Program-made: the position numbers and the translations under genes | Assembly (NCBI GenBank): GCA_035550215.1 | Contig: DASZPM010000010.1 | Coordinates: 186,001-250,000, forward strand | Origin: JABDFW01 sp035550215 | GTDB lineage: Bacteria > Bacteroidota > Bacteroidia > Chitinophagales > Chitinophagaceae | Reading direction: 5' to 3' | Length of the DNA stretch: 64,000 nt | In this document: in pieces, positions 35,467-45,349 of the stretch | Layout of the letters: every line of letters starts with the position of its first letter | Position numbering within the stretch: the first letter of the stretch is position 1 | The notes under the pieces: generated by a model | Told to the model about the DNA's origin: nothing | Seen by the model: only the letters and a program-made list of their open reading frames with translations | The model's database searches: none

Positions 35467-36195
35467 TTATTGGCGGGCATTTGTCCGCACAAATGGTTTG
35501 TTTTTTCTTAGCTGCTGCAGCAATGCTTTAATGTCTTTGGGTACCTCTGCTTCAAAAGAATATTGCTCATTGCCAAGCTGAAATTGTAATTGCCAGGAAT
35601 GCAGCGCAAGCCTTGACAGTATTGGCCTTTCGCTCTCTTCCTTTTTTGAAAGCTTATAATTGCGTTTTAGCGCGGAAAGATATACCGGTGAAGCATCGCC
35701 GTACAAATCATCGCAAACTATGCTGTTACCAATATGCTGCATGTGTACGCGTATTTGGTGTGTGCGGCCGGTATGTATGCGAAACTTTACCCATGAAAAA
35801 GAACTGAAGCTTTCTAAAACTTCATATTCTGTAAGGGCAAATTTGCCTTTTGCATGTGTTATCATTTTGCCATTATGCGCAGGGTGCTCGGCTATCGGCG
35901 CGTCAATAGTACCTGCGGGCGGTGATACAATACCATGCACAAGACCGAGATAGTTTTTTGACACTTCCCTTCCTTCAAAAAGCTGCGAAAGAAGTTTGTG
36001 GGTTACCTCATCCTTCGCAAAAACTATTGCACCGCTGGTGCCTTTATCAAGGCGGTGAACGGTATATATGTCGCCATATTGCTGTTTCAGGAAATCCTTT
36101 AACGAAGGCTCACTTTGCACCCTGTCGGGGATGCTGAGCATCCCGGCAGGTTTGTTTATCACAATAAATTGTTCGTTTTCAAAAATAATTTCCAT
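35467..36195 (-). CDS. RluA family pseudouridine synthase
   Basis: Predicted protein of 242 aa from the ATG at 36195; a TTG at 36228 gives a longer but less likely form. It isomerises uridine in rRNA or tRNA. The RluA motif HRLDKGTSG contains the catalytic Asp, and HTGRTHQIRVHMQHIG is the second conserved segment. There is no N-terminal S4 domain, so it is the short RluA/RluE-like kind. The target position cannot be read. It lies downstream of the RluB-like gene on the same strand with a 42-base gap, a probable operon of two rRNA-modifying enzymes. Confidence 0.93.
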   Translation of the reverse strand: MEIIFENEQFIVINKPAGMLSIPDRVQSEPSLKDFLKQQYGDIYTVHRLDKGTSGAIVFAKDEVTHKLLSQLFEGREVSKNYLGLVHGIVSPPAGTIDAPIAEHPAHNGKMITHAKGKFALTEYEVLESFSSFSWVKFRIHTGRTHQIRVHMQHIGNSIVCDDLYGDASPVYLSALKRNYKLSKKEESERPILSRLALHSWQLQFQLGNEQYSFEAEVPKDIKALLQQLRKNKPFVRTNARQ

Positions 36196-36237
36196 GTCAG
36201 CAATTGTAACGGTAATATGGCCTGGCAATACAACGTG

Positions 36238-37434
36238 TTAGCTTTCGTCAGCATTATCGCTTGCAGCATTTTTGCTTTTGCGCACAAAACTTTGGTTCAT
36301 GTATTTAAGCAGGCGCACTTCTTTTTCGTTTAAAAAACGCCATTTGCCCCGGTCTACATTCTTCTTGGTAAGGTTTGCAAACATTACCCTGTCAAGGTTT
36401 TTTACGTCATAACCCAAATGTTCAAATAACCTTCTTACAATGCGGTTACGGCCGCTGTGTATCTCAATGCCAACAACGCTTTTGTCTTTTGAATCGGCAT
36501 ACGCCAGCGTGTCGGCAATAACAAAGCCATCCTCAAGTGTAACACCATTTAATATCGCTTCAAAATCTTTTTTAACCAGCGGCTTGTCAAGCTTTACTTC
36601 ATACACTTTTTTTACCTCAAAGCTTGGGTGTGTCAGCTTTTGCGCCAGCTCGCCATCGTTTGTTAAGAGCAAAACACCGGTTGTATTCCTGTCAAGCCTT
36701 CCAACAGGATAAATCCGTTCTTTTGTGGCATTCTTCAGCAGGTCAAAAACAGTCTTTCTTCCTTCGGGGTCTTTGGCGGTAGTTATATAATCCTTTGGCT
36801 TGTTAAGCAACAGGTAAACCAGGTTGTGCTGCAAAAATAATAGCTTGCCGTTGGCCTTCACCTTATCCGTGGCTGATACTTTAAACCCCGGCTCGTTAAC
36901 AACTGCGCCATTAACGCTAACCTTGCCCTGCTTTACCAATTCAGCCGCTTCGCGCCTTGAACAAATGCCTGCATGCGAAATAAATTTATTTAAGGGCATT
37001 GGTTCAGCATTATGCGATACAGTATTGCCTGAAGGAGCTTGCTTTATAAATTCTGTATCACCCGCAGCGGGCTTACTTTTAAAAGGAGGCTTTTGTTTTG
37101 CATCCCTCTTTTTTACAACGCTGAATTTTTTATCCGGGGTACCGGCTGTTTTATTTTTGCCTTTTGGTGCGCCTGTACTATTATCTTTTTTAGGCCATTG
37201 TTTAGCTGCATTTGCAGGTGTATTGCGCGTATACTCTGAACCTTTTTTGCGCCCGTAAGTTTCATTGCCGCTAAACGTTTCGCCGTAGCCGCCTTCCCGT
37301 TTTCTCTTTCTTGCAATGTCGGCCGCGTCACGCGCCTCTCTTTTAACTTTCCTCTTTTCCTGGCGAATCATTTCTTTCTTCTTCGCGCCAGTGGGCTCGC
37401 TTTTTATAAACTTTTCAAATGCGTGCTTTTTCAT
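36238..37434 (-). CDS. rluB: RsuA/RluB family pseudouridine synthase with long basic N-terminal extension
   Basis: Predicted protein of 398 aa. Residues 1 to about 150 are a Lys/Arg/Gly-rich, probably disordered extension typical of Bacteroidota members. An S4 RNA-binding domain follows (PLNKFISHAGICSRREAAEL), then the catalytic domain with YPVGRLDRNTTGVLLLTNDG, whose Asp is catalytic. RluB makes pseudouridine 2605 in 23S rRNA; RsuA- or RluF-type specificity cannot be fully excluded. A perfect -7 element (minus strand, 37469-37476, TACTTTTG) lies 34 bases before the start. Confidence 0.9.
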   Translation of the reverse strand: MKKHAFEKFIKSEPTGAKKKEMIRQEKRKVKREARDAADIARKRKREGGYGETFSGNETYGRKKGSEYTRNTPANAAKQWPKKDNSTGAPKGKNKTAGTPDKKFSVVKKRDAKQKPPFKSKPAAGDTEFIKQAPSGNTVSHNAEPMPLNKFISHAGICSRREAAELVKQGKVSVNGAVVNEPGFKVSATDKVKANGKLLFLQHNLVYLLLNKPKDYITTAKDPEGRKTVFDLLKNATKERIYPVGRLDRNTTGVLLLTNDGELAQKLTHPSFEVKKVYEVKLDKPLVKKDFEAILNGVTLEDGFVIADTLAYADSKDKSVVGIEIHSGRNRIVRRLFEHLGYDVKNLDRVMFANLTKKNVDRGKWRFLNEKEVRLLKYMNQSFVRKSKNAASDNADES

Positions 37435-37468
37435 TGTATACTATATTTGCTGTTTTTCAACAGGACTG

Positions 37469-37476
37469 CAAAAGTA
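37469..37476 (-). promoter_or_regulatory. -7 promoter element of the rluB-like gene
   Basis: TACTTTTG on the minus strand is an exact TAnnTTTG match 34 bases before the ATG at 37434. It would drive both pseudouridine synthase genes. Confidence 0.5.
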
Positions 37477-37675
37477 CGTAACTTATAACTAATTGATAGT
37501 TAGTTGCAAAATCAATTGCGGGGTTACCAGCTTTTGGCAGATGATTGTGGTATTAGTTTTGTGATGATAAAAAAAATAATTAAATAAGTAATATAGCTTA
37601 TTAAATTATCAATAAAACTGTATTTTACTGATTATTAAGAATTAGGCCCTGTGAAATTGTTTTACAATTTAACTT

Positions 37676-39070
37676 ATGTTAATGGCCAGCACAATCCAAA
37701 ATATCCAGAATGAAGAATATTATAAGTTGGTAGCTGATAATATTAATGACCTGGTTGCGTTATATGCGCTTGACGGCACACTTGATTATGTTTCACCCTC
37801 CGTATACCGTGTACTTGGATATACTCCCGGGAGCCTTATAGGAAAAAACGCCCTGGTGGTTATTCACCCGGACGACCATCACCTGTTGCAACACTCATTT
37901 TGTAAAGACAAGAACGGCCATACTTCCACTGTATATTTTGAATACAGGCTGCTGCACAAAAGTGGTGAGTGGATATATTTTGAAAGTTACCGCCAGCCGG
38001 TATTTGATGCAAATGGAGAGTTGATAAATATACTCGCTGTATGCCGGAATATTTCTGCCAGGAAACAGGTTGAACAGGCTTTGCGCGAGAACGAAGAGTA
38101 TTACAAGATGCTCGCCGACAACATAATTGACATGGTAGCCGTGTACAAGCCTGATGGCACAGCCACTTACGTGTCCCCCTCAAGCTTTTCATTGCTGGGA
38201 TATAGCCCGGAAGAACTTACAGGGAAAAAGATATCTGGTTTTGTGCGCCCGGATGACCTGGTAAAATTTCATAACGACATAAAGCTTAAAGCATTTAAAG
38301 GGGTTGAAAAATTTGTTACCGAGGCGAGGATACAGCATAAAGACGGCCATTGGCTTTATTGCGAAACTACCACAAAAGCAATGCGTGGCCCGGGTGGCAG
38401 GGTACACTCCTTTGTTTGTACAACCCGGGATATTACTGACTGGAAATTAGCGCAGATAGCCTTAAAAGAAAGCGAAGAAAAATATCGCAGCCTTGTTGAG
38501 TCTTCTGATGCAATGATTGCCATTGTTGACACCCATGGCAAATTTATTTTTGCGAACGATAAGCGTGCTGACTTTTTTAAAGCGCGCAAAGAAGATATCA
38601 TTGGCAAAACAGCTTACGATTTTTATGACGCGCCCACCGCTGATGATTTTAAAAGACGGATACAAAGGGTGTTTTCGCTGAAGGAAAACTATTCCTATGA
38701 AGCTTTTACCAGGCTGAATGGCGAAAGATACTGGCTTAAAGTAACTATGCACCCCGTGCTTGATTCTGAAGGCGGGGTGAGTTCAATCATGGTGAGTACG
38801 CTTGATATTACCGACTCCAAAGAGAAGGAAGAGACCCTGCGCAAACAGAACGATGAGCTAAAGAAAATTGCCTTTATGCAATCTCACATAGTTCGCTCAC
38901 CTTTAACAAACATACAGGGAATAATTGCCCTGATGGAAGAAGGAGAACTGAATGACGAGCAATCACTGTATTTCAACCTCTTAAAGCAGGCTGCCGACAC
39001 GCTGGACGATATATTAAAAGAAATTGTTGAACGCGCTGTAGTTGTAAGGCATCACGTACAAAATAGTTAA
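37676..39070 (+). CDS. three-PAS protein ending in an ATPase-less H-box helix
   Basis: Predicted protein of 464 aa with no membrane segment. Three PAS domains with PAC ends begin near residues 12, 140 and 267 (each starts with an E-YY/KY-L pattern and contains YVSPS or a relative). The C-terminal 75 residues form a coiled coil and the helix FMQSHIVRSPLTNI, with His404 placed like the phospho-acceptor of HisKA domains. No HATPase domain (N, G1, G2 boxes) follows: the protein ends about 60 residues later. It is therefore not a self-sufficient kinase. It may be a phospho-relay partner or a dimerising sensor. It lies 149 bases upstream of a larger paralogue. Confidence 0.85.
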   Translation: MLMASTIQNIQNEEYYKLVADNINDLVALYALDGTLDYVSPSVYRVLGYTPGSLIGKNALVVIHPDDHHLLQHSFCKDKNGHTSTVYFEYRLLHKSGEWIYFESYRQPVFDANGELINILAVCRNISARKQVEQALRENEEYYKMLADNIIDMVAVYKPDGTATYVSPSSFSLLGYSPEELTGKKISGFVRPDDLVKFHNDIKLKAFKGVEKFVTEARIQHKDGHWLYCETTTKAMRGPGGRVHSFVCTTRDITDWKLAQIALKESEEKYRSLVESSDAMIAIVDTHGKFIFANDKRADFFKARKEDIIGKTAYDFYDAPTADDFKRRIQRVFSLKENYSYEAFTRLNGERYWLKVTMHPVLDSEGGVSSIMVSTLDITDSKEKEETLRKQNDELKKIAFMQSHIVRSPLTNIQGIIALMEEGELNDEQSLYFNLLKQAADTLDDILKEIVERAVVVRHHVQNS

Positions 39071-39219
39071 CCGCCCATTAAAAGTATATAAAACAACCCT
39101 TAAATAATACCGGGATGACTTTTATCATGTGTTTTATGTCAACTAAAGTGTTATTTTAACGGTTGGTAATGTGCCAGGCCTAACCCGTCCTGCATAATTG
39201 TGCATTTTATAAGCGTGTG

Positions 39220-42200
39220 ATGAACAGATTAAAAAAGAGTGAAGGCAGCAATCAGCGCTTCCCGGCAAATGTTGCTGCAATACTGCATTCAATACACGAT
39301 TACGTGTTTGTATTAAACAAAGACCGTGTGGTCATTGAATCTTTTCAACCCGCCTCGCTAAGTGAATTAATACCTGTTCCAACTTTTTTGAAAAGGCATA
39401 TTTCGGAAGTCAGGCTGCCAGCCGCAATAACAAGCGAAATTGAAACGAAACTGGATTTGGTTGAAAAAACCATGACCGCCCAGTTTGCAGAGTTTACAAC
39501 AAGTACCCCGGAGGGCTTGTTTGTTTATCGTATAACTATTGAAGGCGTTTATACCGGTAATACAGAATTGCAAAGTTTTGTAATTGCTGTAAAAGACGTA
39601 ACAGAAACCGTATTGCAGGAAAATAAATTTCTCGGCATCCTGGAAAAATATAACCTCGCTGCAAAATCTGCTAGCTTTGGCATTTGGGAGTTTAATTATG
39701 TTACCGAAGAATTTTACTGGGATGAGATGATGGAAAACTTTTTCAAGTGCAAAATATCTTCTGTAAGCGAGTTCCGGCAGGTTTGGTTAAAGTTGGTGCA
39801 GCCCGGTGACTTTCCGCGCCTGTTGACAATCTTTAAAAAAGCGCTTAAAGCGGGTGAGGATTTTCAGGCCGTATTCAGCGTAGTGGTTGATGGCAAATTT
39901 AAATATATTCAAACATTTGCCACGTTTAAATATAACCGCCAAACAAGGCGGTCAGAAAAAGTAACCGGCATTGCCCTTGACATTACCGAAAAAAGGCTTG
40001 CGGAAATTGCCCTTCAAAAAAGCGAAGAGCATTACCGTATGCTGGCTGACAACAGTTCAGATATTATTATACTGCACCAGGCTGACGGAACAGTTAATTA
40101 TATCTCGCCTTCAGCAGAAAAGATTTTGGGCCACACCCGGGAAGAAACGCAGAAAAAGGGCGGCATTTTTTACATTCATGACGATGATATTTCATCAGTA
40201 CTGCAACATAATAAAGACACGCTGGAAGGTAAAGAATCAGCCGTGCCGTATGAATGCCGTATAAGGCATACAGGTGGCCACTGGATACCCTTTGAAATAG
40301 TTAACAAGGCCGTAAAGGACGATAGCGGTAATGTTATAGGCATCCTTTCCATCAGCAGGGATATTTCCGCCCGTAAAATTGCCGAAGAGCACTACCGGCT
40401 GCTTGCCGAAAACATATCTGACGTAGTGGCCCTTGTTACACTTAACGGAAGGTTTGAATATATTTCCCCTTCTGTTGAGCGGCTATTGGGATATACGCAG
40501 CAGGAAGCCAAAACACAAAGCCCTTTTGATATAATACACCCTGATGATGTTTTGCCGCTGAAAGAGCACACCATTGATAAAAACCTTAGGGGAGAAGAGG
40601 GCAGCTTTACGGGCTACAGGGTTAAACATAAAAACGGCCATTGGGTATATTTTGATGTAAAAAGCAAACCTGTTTACAATAGTGAAGGCAAAATAACCCA
40701 TATTTTAAAAAGCTCGAGAGACGTTACCGACCGGGTGTTAGCCGAAAGTGCCAGCACTGAAATTCGCCGACAGTATAAAATGCTGGCCGATAACATTGTT
40801 GACCTTGTTGTGCTGTTAACACCAGATTTTAAAAGGGTGTACGTTTCCCCCTCTTCAACGGCCCTCACCGGCTATACGCCTGCAGAAATGCTCGCCACAA
40901 CACCATCCGATATCATTCACTCATGCGACAAAGACTACTTCTACTCCACCATCAAAAACACTTTATTTAAAGACAATGAAAAAGTGGAGCTATCCTATTA
41001 TATAAGGCACAAAGACGGCCGGCTGCTGTTTGTTGAATCAACCGTAAAAGGCATATATAACGCGCAGGGCAAGTTAATTAACCTGCTGGCAACAACCAGG
41101 AATATAACCGAAAAGCACAATGCCGAAATAGCCATGCGCAAAAGCGAAGAGTATTACCGCATACTGGCTGATAACATTGTTGACCTTGTAGTACTGTTAC
41201 GGCCAGACTTTACAAGGCTGTATGTATCGCCGTCGTCGCTTGCGCTTACAGGCTACACACCGGATGAGTTTATGCAAACAAAAATCGGCAATGTTGTTTT
41301 GCCTGAAGACCAGCCGGCCTTTTTTGCAACCCTCAACAACACCATTTTTAAGGGCGACGAACAGGTGTTTGTTACTACACGCATAAAACATAAAGCCGGC
41401 CATGTTGTATTTGTTGAGGCCGTTATGAAAGGCATCCGCGATGACAAGGGTAAACTTACCAATATACTTTCCACCATCCGCAATATTACCAGGCAGCATG
41501 AAGCAGAGGAGGCGTTGCGTACAAGCGAGGAACACTACCGCATGCTGGCTGATAATATTGTTGACCTGGTAATATTACTTGCGCCCGATTTTAAACGCGT
41601 TTACGCCTCGCCATCCTGTTTTGCACTTACCGGTTATACCACAGAGGAGTTTATGCAAACTACACTGGAGGATATTATTTACGAGGATGACCTGCCTGCA
41701 TTTTTACAAAGTCTTAAATCAACTATTTTTAACGGCGACGACCAGGTGTTGCTTTCAACCCATATTAAGCACAAAACCGGGCGGTTAATATATGTTGAAT
41801 CAATTGTTAAAGCCATACGCAATAACGCTGGTGAACTGGTAAATATACTGTCAACCATCCGTAACATAACAAAGCAGCACGTAGCCGAAGCAGCGTTACG
41901 CAAAAGCGAGGAATTATACCGTATGCTGGCCGATAATATGTTTGACATGCTGATATTATACGGCCCTTATTTACAAAAGCTGTACGTATCGCCTTCATGC
42001 AGCCATTTAACAGGCTACACCCCGGCTGAAATAATTGCGCTGCCCGCTGGCGGCCTTGTTTATCCTGATGACAAAGAGTTCTTTACCACAAACGTATTGG
42101 AAAATGCCAAAGCCGGTAAAGACAGGTTTGTGCTTGAACACCGTATGGCGATGAAAGACGGCGGCTGCCGTTATTTTTCGTCTGTATTTTCTGTCGTACG

Positions 42201-43263
42201 CGGGGCGGATGGTAGTATTTTAAATATCATCGTAACCTCCCGCGACATACACACCGAAAAAATGGCAACGCTCGCGCTGGCCCGGAATGAAGAACAATAC
42301 CGTATGTTAGCCAATAATATGCTTGATATGCTGGTACTTACCGACGCGCAATTTAACCGCTTATATGTTTCTCCCTCTGCCCTGCATGTAACAGGATATA
42401 CGGCAGAAGAGTTGCTGGCCAACCCTGGTTTTGATCTTATTCACCCCGATGATATTGAATCAATGCGGCAACAGGTATTACATGCTGTGCATGAGGGTGG
42501 TAAGGGCTTTAACTGCAGGTTCAGGGGCGTGCATAAAAGCAGCCGGGTTATGTATATGTCCGCATTTATAGGCTTTATCAGGAACGACGCGGGCCAACTC
42601 ACCAACATCATGTCCACCTCGAGGGACATTACGGCCGAGGTTAATGCGCAAATGGCGCTCGCCAACAGTGAGGAAAAATACCGCAGCCTGGTGGAAGCTT
42701 CCGAAAACATCATCCTGGTTATGGATGAGTACGGTACCTACCTTTTTGCCAATAAACTTGCATGCCAGTATGTGCAAAAGCCGCTGGAAGAGGTGCTGGG
42801 CAAAACCATTTATGATTTTTTTGACCGCCAAACGGCTGATGACTATGTTGATAAAATAAAAGCTACCCTGCAAAGCAGGGCGCCGGTTTCATTTGAGTAC
42901 CAGCTAAAAGTACAGGATACTCTAATTTACCTGCGCAACACGCTTAACCCCATCATTGATTCGAACGGAAACGCCTATGCTGTAATGCTTAGCCTGGTTG
43001 ACCTTACCGAGATAAAAAACTACGCGGAAAAGCTGCGTACCCAAAACGAAGAACTTAAGGAAATTGCTTATTTGCAGTCGCATATTGTAAGGGCGCCGCT
43101 GGCCAATATGGAAGGCATTTTGAACCTTATTGAAGAAACGGCCATGAGCGCCGAAAACCTTGAACTGTTGCAAATGCTTAAAAAATCAGCCCTGCAGCTT
43201 GACAGCGTGGTAAACCAGGTAGTGCAAAAAGCCATTCACGTAAAACATCAAACAGAAGCGTAG
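39220..43263 (+). CDS. ten-PAS-domain protein ending in an ATPase-less H-box helix
   Basis: Predicted protein of 1347 aa from the ATG at 39220 (a GTG lies directly before it). Two divergent PAS-like units (about 20-130 and 145-260) are followed by eight more starting near residues 268, 388, 516, 641, 769, 896, 1023 and 1150, a period of about 127 residues. Units five to nine are very similar (YRMLADNIVDLV..., YVSPS) and look recently duplicated. The end repeats the smaller neighbour: coiled coil, LQSHIVRAPLANM with His1288, then a stop without any HATPase domain. No transmembrane segment is present. Ligands of the PAS pockets are unknown. Confidence 0.87.
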   Translation: MNRLKKSEGSNQRFPANVAAILHSIHDYVFVLNKDRVVIESFQPASLSELIPVPTFLKRHISEVRLPAAITSEIETKLDLVEKTMTAQFAEFTTSTPEGLFVYRITIEGVYTGNTELQSFVIAVKDVTETVLQENKFLGILEKYNLAAKSASFGIWEFNYVTEEFYWDEMMENFFKCKISSVSEFRQVWLKLVQPGDFPRLLTIFKKALKAGEDFQAVFSVVVDGKFKYIQTFATFKYNRQTRRSEKVTGIALDITEKRLAEIALQKSEEHYRMLADNSSDIIILHQADGTVNYISPSAEKILGHTREETQKKGGIFYIHDDDISSVLQHNKDTLEGKESAVPYECRIRHTGGHWIPFEIVNKAVKDDSGNVIGILSISRDISARKIAEEHYRLLAENISDVVALVTLNGRFEYISPSVERLLGYTQQEAKTQSPFDIIHPDDVLPLKEHTIDKNLRGEEGSFTGYRVKHKNGHWVYFDVKSKPVYNSEGKITHILKSSRDVTDRVLAESASTEIRRQYKMLADNIVDLVVLLTPDFKRVYVSPSSTALTGYTPAEMLATTPSDIIHSCDKDYFYSTIKNTLFKDNEKVELSYYIRHKDGRLLFVESTVKGIYNAQGKLINLLATTRNITEKHNAEIAMRKSEEYYRILADNIVDLVVLLRPDFTRLYVSPSSLALTGYTPDEFMQTKIGNVVLPEDQPAFFATLNNTIFKGDEQVFVTTRIKHKAGHVVFVEAVMKGIRDDKGKLTNILSTIRNITRQHEAEEALRTSEEHYRMLADNIVDLVILLAPDFKRVYASPSCFALTGYTTEEFMQTTLEDIIYEDDLPAFLQSLKSTIFNGDDQVLLSTHIKHKTGRLIYVESIVKAIRNNAGELVNILSTIRNITKQHVAEAALRKSEELYRMLADNMFDMLILYGPYLQKLYVSPSCSHLTGYTPAEIIALPAGGLVYPDDKEFFTTNVLENAKAGKDRFVLEHRMAMKDGGCRYFSSVFSVVRGADGSILNIIVTSRDIHTEKMATLALARNEEQYRMLANNMLDMLVLTDAQFNRLYVSPSALHVTGYTAEELLANPGFDLIHPDDIESMRQQVLHAVHEGGKGFNCRFRGVHKSSRVMYMSAFIGFIRNDAGQLTNIMSTSRDITAEVNAQMALANSEEKYRSLVEASENIILVMDEYGTYLFANKLACQYVQKPLEEVLGKTIYDFFDRQTADDYVDKIKATLQSRAPVSFEYQLKVQDTLIYLRNTLNPIIDSNGNAYAVMLSLVDLTEIKNYAEKLRTQNEELKEIAYLQSHIVRAPLANMEGILNLIEETAMSAENLELLQMLKKSALQLDSVVNQVVQKAIHVKHQTEA

Positions 43264-43287
43264 TAGCAACCAGGGTAATCGCAACCA

Positions 43288-44337
43288 TCAGCGCCCTTTA
43301 TTGGCCAACTGACCGCAGGCAGCATCAATGTCCTTACCGCGGCTGCGCCGCAGCCGTGCATTAACACGATGACTTTCAAGGTACTGCATAAATTTATTTA
43401 CGGCCTCCTCGCCTGGCTTGGCAAAACTGGCTTTGTCAATAGGGTTGTACTCTATTATGTTTATCAAATCGCAGGGTACCTGGCGGTAAATTTTAATCAG
43501 CTCGTCGGCATCTTTCTGGCTGTCGTTAAAGTTTTTAAACAGTATATACTCAAACGTAATCTCGTTGCCTGTTTGCTTGTAAAAATAGTTCAGCGCGTCA
43601 ACCAGTTCTTTAATGCTGTTGGTTTCGTTAATAGGCATTATTTCGTTGCGCTTTTTATCGTTGGCTGCGTGCAGGCTAAGGGCCAGCTTAAAACGTACCT
43701 GGTCATCCCCCAGTTTGCGAATCATTTTTGCCACCCCTGCGGTGCTTACCGTAATGCGGCGCGGGCTCATGCCTAAACCATCTTCGGCGCTAATGCGCTC
43801 AACGGCTTTAAGCACATTGTTGTAATTAAGCAGCGGCTCGCCCATGCCCATAAACACAATGTTGCTCAGTTTTTTGCCATAGCTTTTTTCGCTCTCAGCG
43901 TTTATCAGCGCCACTTCATCGTAAATTTCATCATAGCTAAGGTTGCGCTTGCGTTCCATGTAGCCCGTAGCACAAAACTTACAGCTTAGGCTGCAACCCA
44001 CCTGGCTGCTTACGCAGGCCGTTTTGCGGTCGTCGGTAGGTATCAGCACCCCTTCCACGTAATGCCCGTCAAATGTCTTAAAACGGGTTTTAATGGTGCC
44101 ATCGCTGCTTACCTGCGTGGTATTTGCGCTAAGCGCCGGCAGGCTGAATTCCCCTGCCAGTTTTGCGCGTAAATCCTTGCCCAGGTTGGTCATATCGTCA
44201 AAACTATGCGCGTGCTTTTTCCATAGCCATTCATATACCTGTTTAGCCCGGAATTTTTTATCTCCCGCGCTAACAAAATATTCTTCCAGTTCGTGTAAAG
44301 TTAAATGCCGTATATTCTTACGCTGCGTCTCAGTCAT
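43288..44337 (-). CDS. rlmN: dual-specificity RNA methyltransferase RlmN
   Basis: Predicted protein of 349 aa from the ATG at 44337 (MTETQRKNIR); a longer frame to 44403 would read through the promoter. It methylates C2 of A2503 in 23S rRNA and A37 in some tRNAs by a radical-SAM mechanism. The cluster-binding CSLSCKFCATGY motif, the GMGEPLLNY segment and the C-terminal RRSRGKDIDAACGQL with the methyl-carrying Cys are all present. It converges with the PAS-array gene, 24 bases between the stops. Confidence 0.96.
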   Translation of the reverse strand: MTETQRKNIRHLTLHELEEYFVSAGDKKFRAKQVYEWLWKKHAHSFDDMTNLGKDLRAKLAGEFSLPALSANTTQVSSDGTIKTRFKTFDGHYVEGVLIPTDDRKTACVSSQVGCSLSCKFCATGYMERKRNLSYDEIYDEVALINAESEKSYGKKLSNIVFMGMGEPLLNYNNVLKAVERISAEDGLGMSPRRITVSTAGVAKMIRKLGDDQVRFKLALSLHAANDKKRNEIMPINETNSIKELVDALNYFYKQTGNEITFEYILFKNFNDSQKDADELIKIYRQVPCDLINIIEYNPIDKASFAKPGEEAVNKFMQYLESHRVNARLRRSRGKDIDAACGQLANKGR

Positions 44338-44341
44338 TCTG

Positions 44342-44349
44342 CAAAGATA
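44342..44349 (-). promoter_or_regulatory. -7 promoter element abutting the rlmN start
   Basis: TATCTTTG on the minus strand is an exact TAnnTTTG match only four bases (CAGA) before the rlmN ATG, so the transcript would have almost no leader. Confidence 0.45.
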
Positions 44350-44596
44350 GCCCTTCCCCGCCGCTTTTAAATTGCAAACTATTGCGTTGCGGGCAAATAT
44401 CACGGCTTATTGCCCCGGCACCCACTATCTATACAGTCTTTACGGGCCCGTTGCCTTAGGCCAAACCGGTTCCCGGCATTTTTGCATCGCCGGGCGGCGG
44501 GAAAAGGAGGAAAGCCAAAACACGTAACTCATTTATTTTCAAAGAACTATATAAAAAATCGTACCAATTTTACACGTATTCAACGCGCATTCGCCG

Positions 44597-45271
44597 TTAC
44601 CATACGCTGTAAGGGTTCATTTTTTCCGGTTTTGGCGGCCCCGCTGTGGCACTAACAGGCCTTTTGTTAAGGGAGATGCTTCCATCGCTGTTTATTAGCC
44701 CGCTGTCTTTTCTTTCTCCCTCTCTTTCCCCAAGGCTGGCAGGCATACCGTTCTCCTGTGCGCCCGGTTTTCCATTTTCCGGGCTTCCCGGCTCCGGGCC
44801 CTGCTGTTTTTGATACTGCCCGTCGCCCTGGCTTCCAGGCTTCCCTTCCTGTACTATCGCCGGCTTTCCTTCTTCCAAAACCCGGCCCGAATCATGGTTT
44901 AAATTCAGCGTAACCTTCCAGTCCTGCTCCTCCCGCGCCTGTTTGGGGTCAATACCATGGTTTACTTTCAGGTCAAATACCAGCCCCCGCGTATTGCCCT
45001 CGCCGTTTACCAGCGCTTGCATTTTGCGGCACATTACCAGGTATCGAATTTTTTTAAAAATGGCCCGGTAGTTTTTATTATCCTCGTACTTTTTAAGTTC
45101 TTCGTCGCCCATATCCAAAAACAGGCAAAACCCCTCCAGGCTGTAAATTATTTTTTTAGGCACCTGCACCAGTTTATCGCGGTAGCGTACGGTCTCTATG
45201 TTTTCATCGCACTGGCGGCGGTATTCCTCAAACTTTGCCTGCACATCCGCAGGCTGTAAACGGTAAGGCAT
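44597..45271 (-). CDS. phage terminase small-subunit-like protein with low-complexity tail (isolated)
   Basis: Predicted protein of 224 aa. Residues 1-125 are helical: VPKKIIYSLEGFCLFLDMGDEELKKYE..., then a helix pair ending QALVNGEGNTRGLVFDLKVNHG, parts of which resemble the DNA-packaging (gp3-type terminase small subunit) proteins of Bacteroidota phages. Residues about 130-224 are a Gly/Pro/Glu/Gln-rich tail with loose EGKPGSQ/ENGKPGAQ-like repeats, probably disordered. No large terminase, portal or capsid gene is nearby, and the locus borders a repeat-rich stretch. It may be a phage remnant or a domesticated DNA-binding protein. The family call is tentative. Confidence 0.55.
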   Translation of the reverse strand: MPYRLQPADVQAKFEEYRRQCDENIETVRYRDKLVQVPKKIIYSLEGFCLFLDMGDEELKKYEDNKNYRAIFKKIRYLVMCRKMQALVNGEGNTRGLVFDLKVNHGIDPKQAREEQDWKVTLNLNHDSGRVLEEGKPAIVQEGKPGSQGDGQYQKQQGPEPGSPENGKPGAQENGMPASLGEREGERKDSGLINSDGSISLNKRPVSATAGPPKPEKMNPYSVW

Positions 45272-45349
45272 AAAATAAATGTTTTTATACCTGTAAATAG
45301 CAAAAAGGCCAAAGTGTCCGGTATTTTTTGAAATTTTTTTTTTGGGGGA

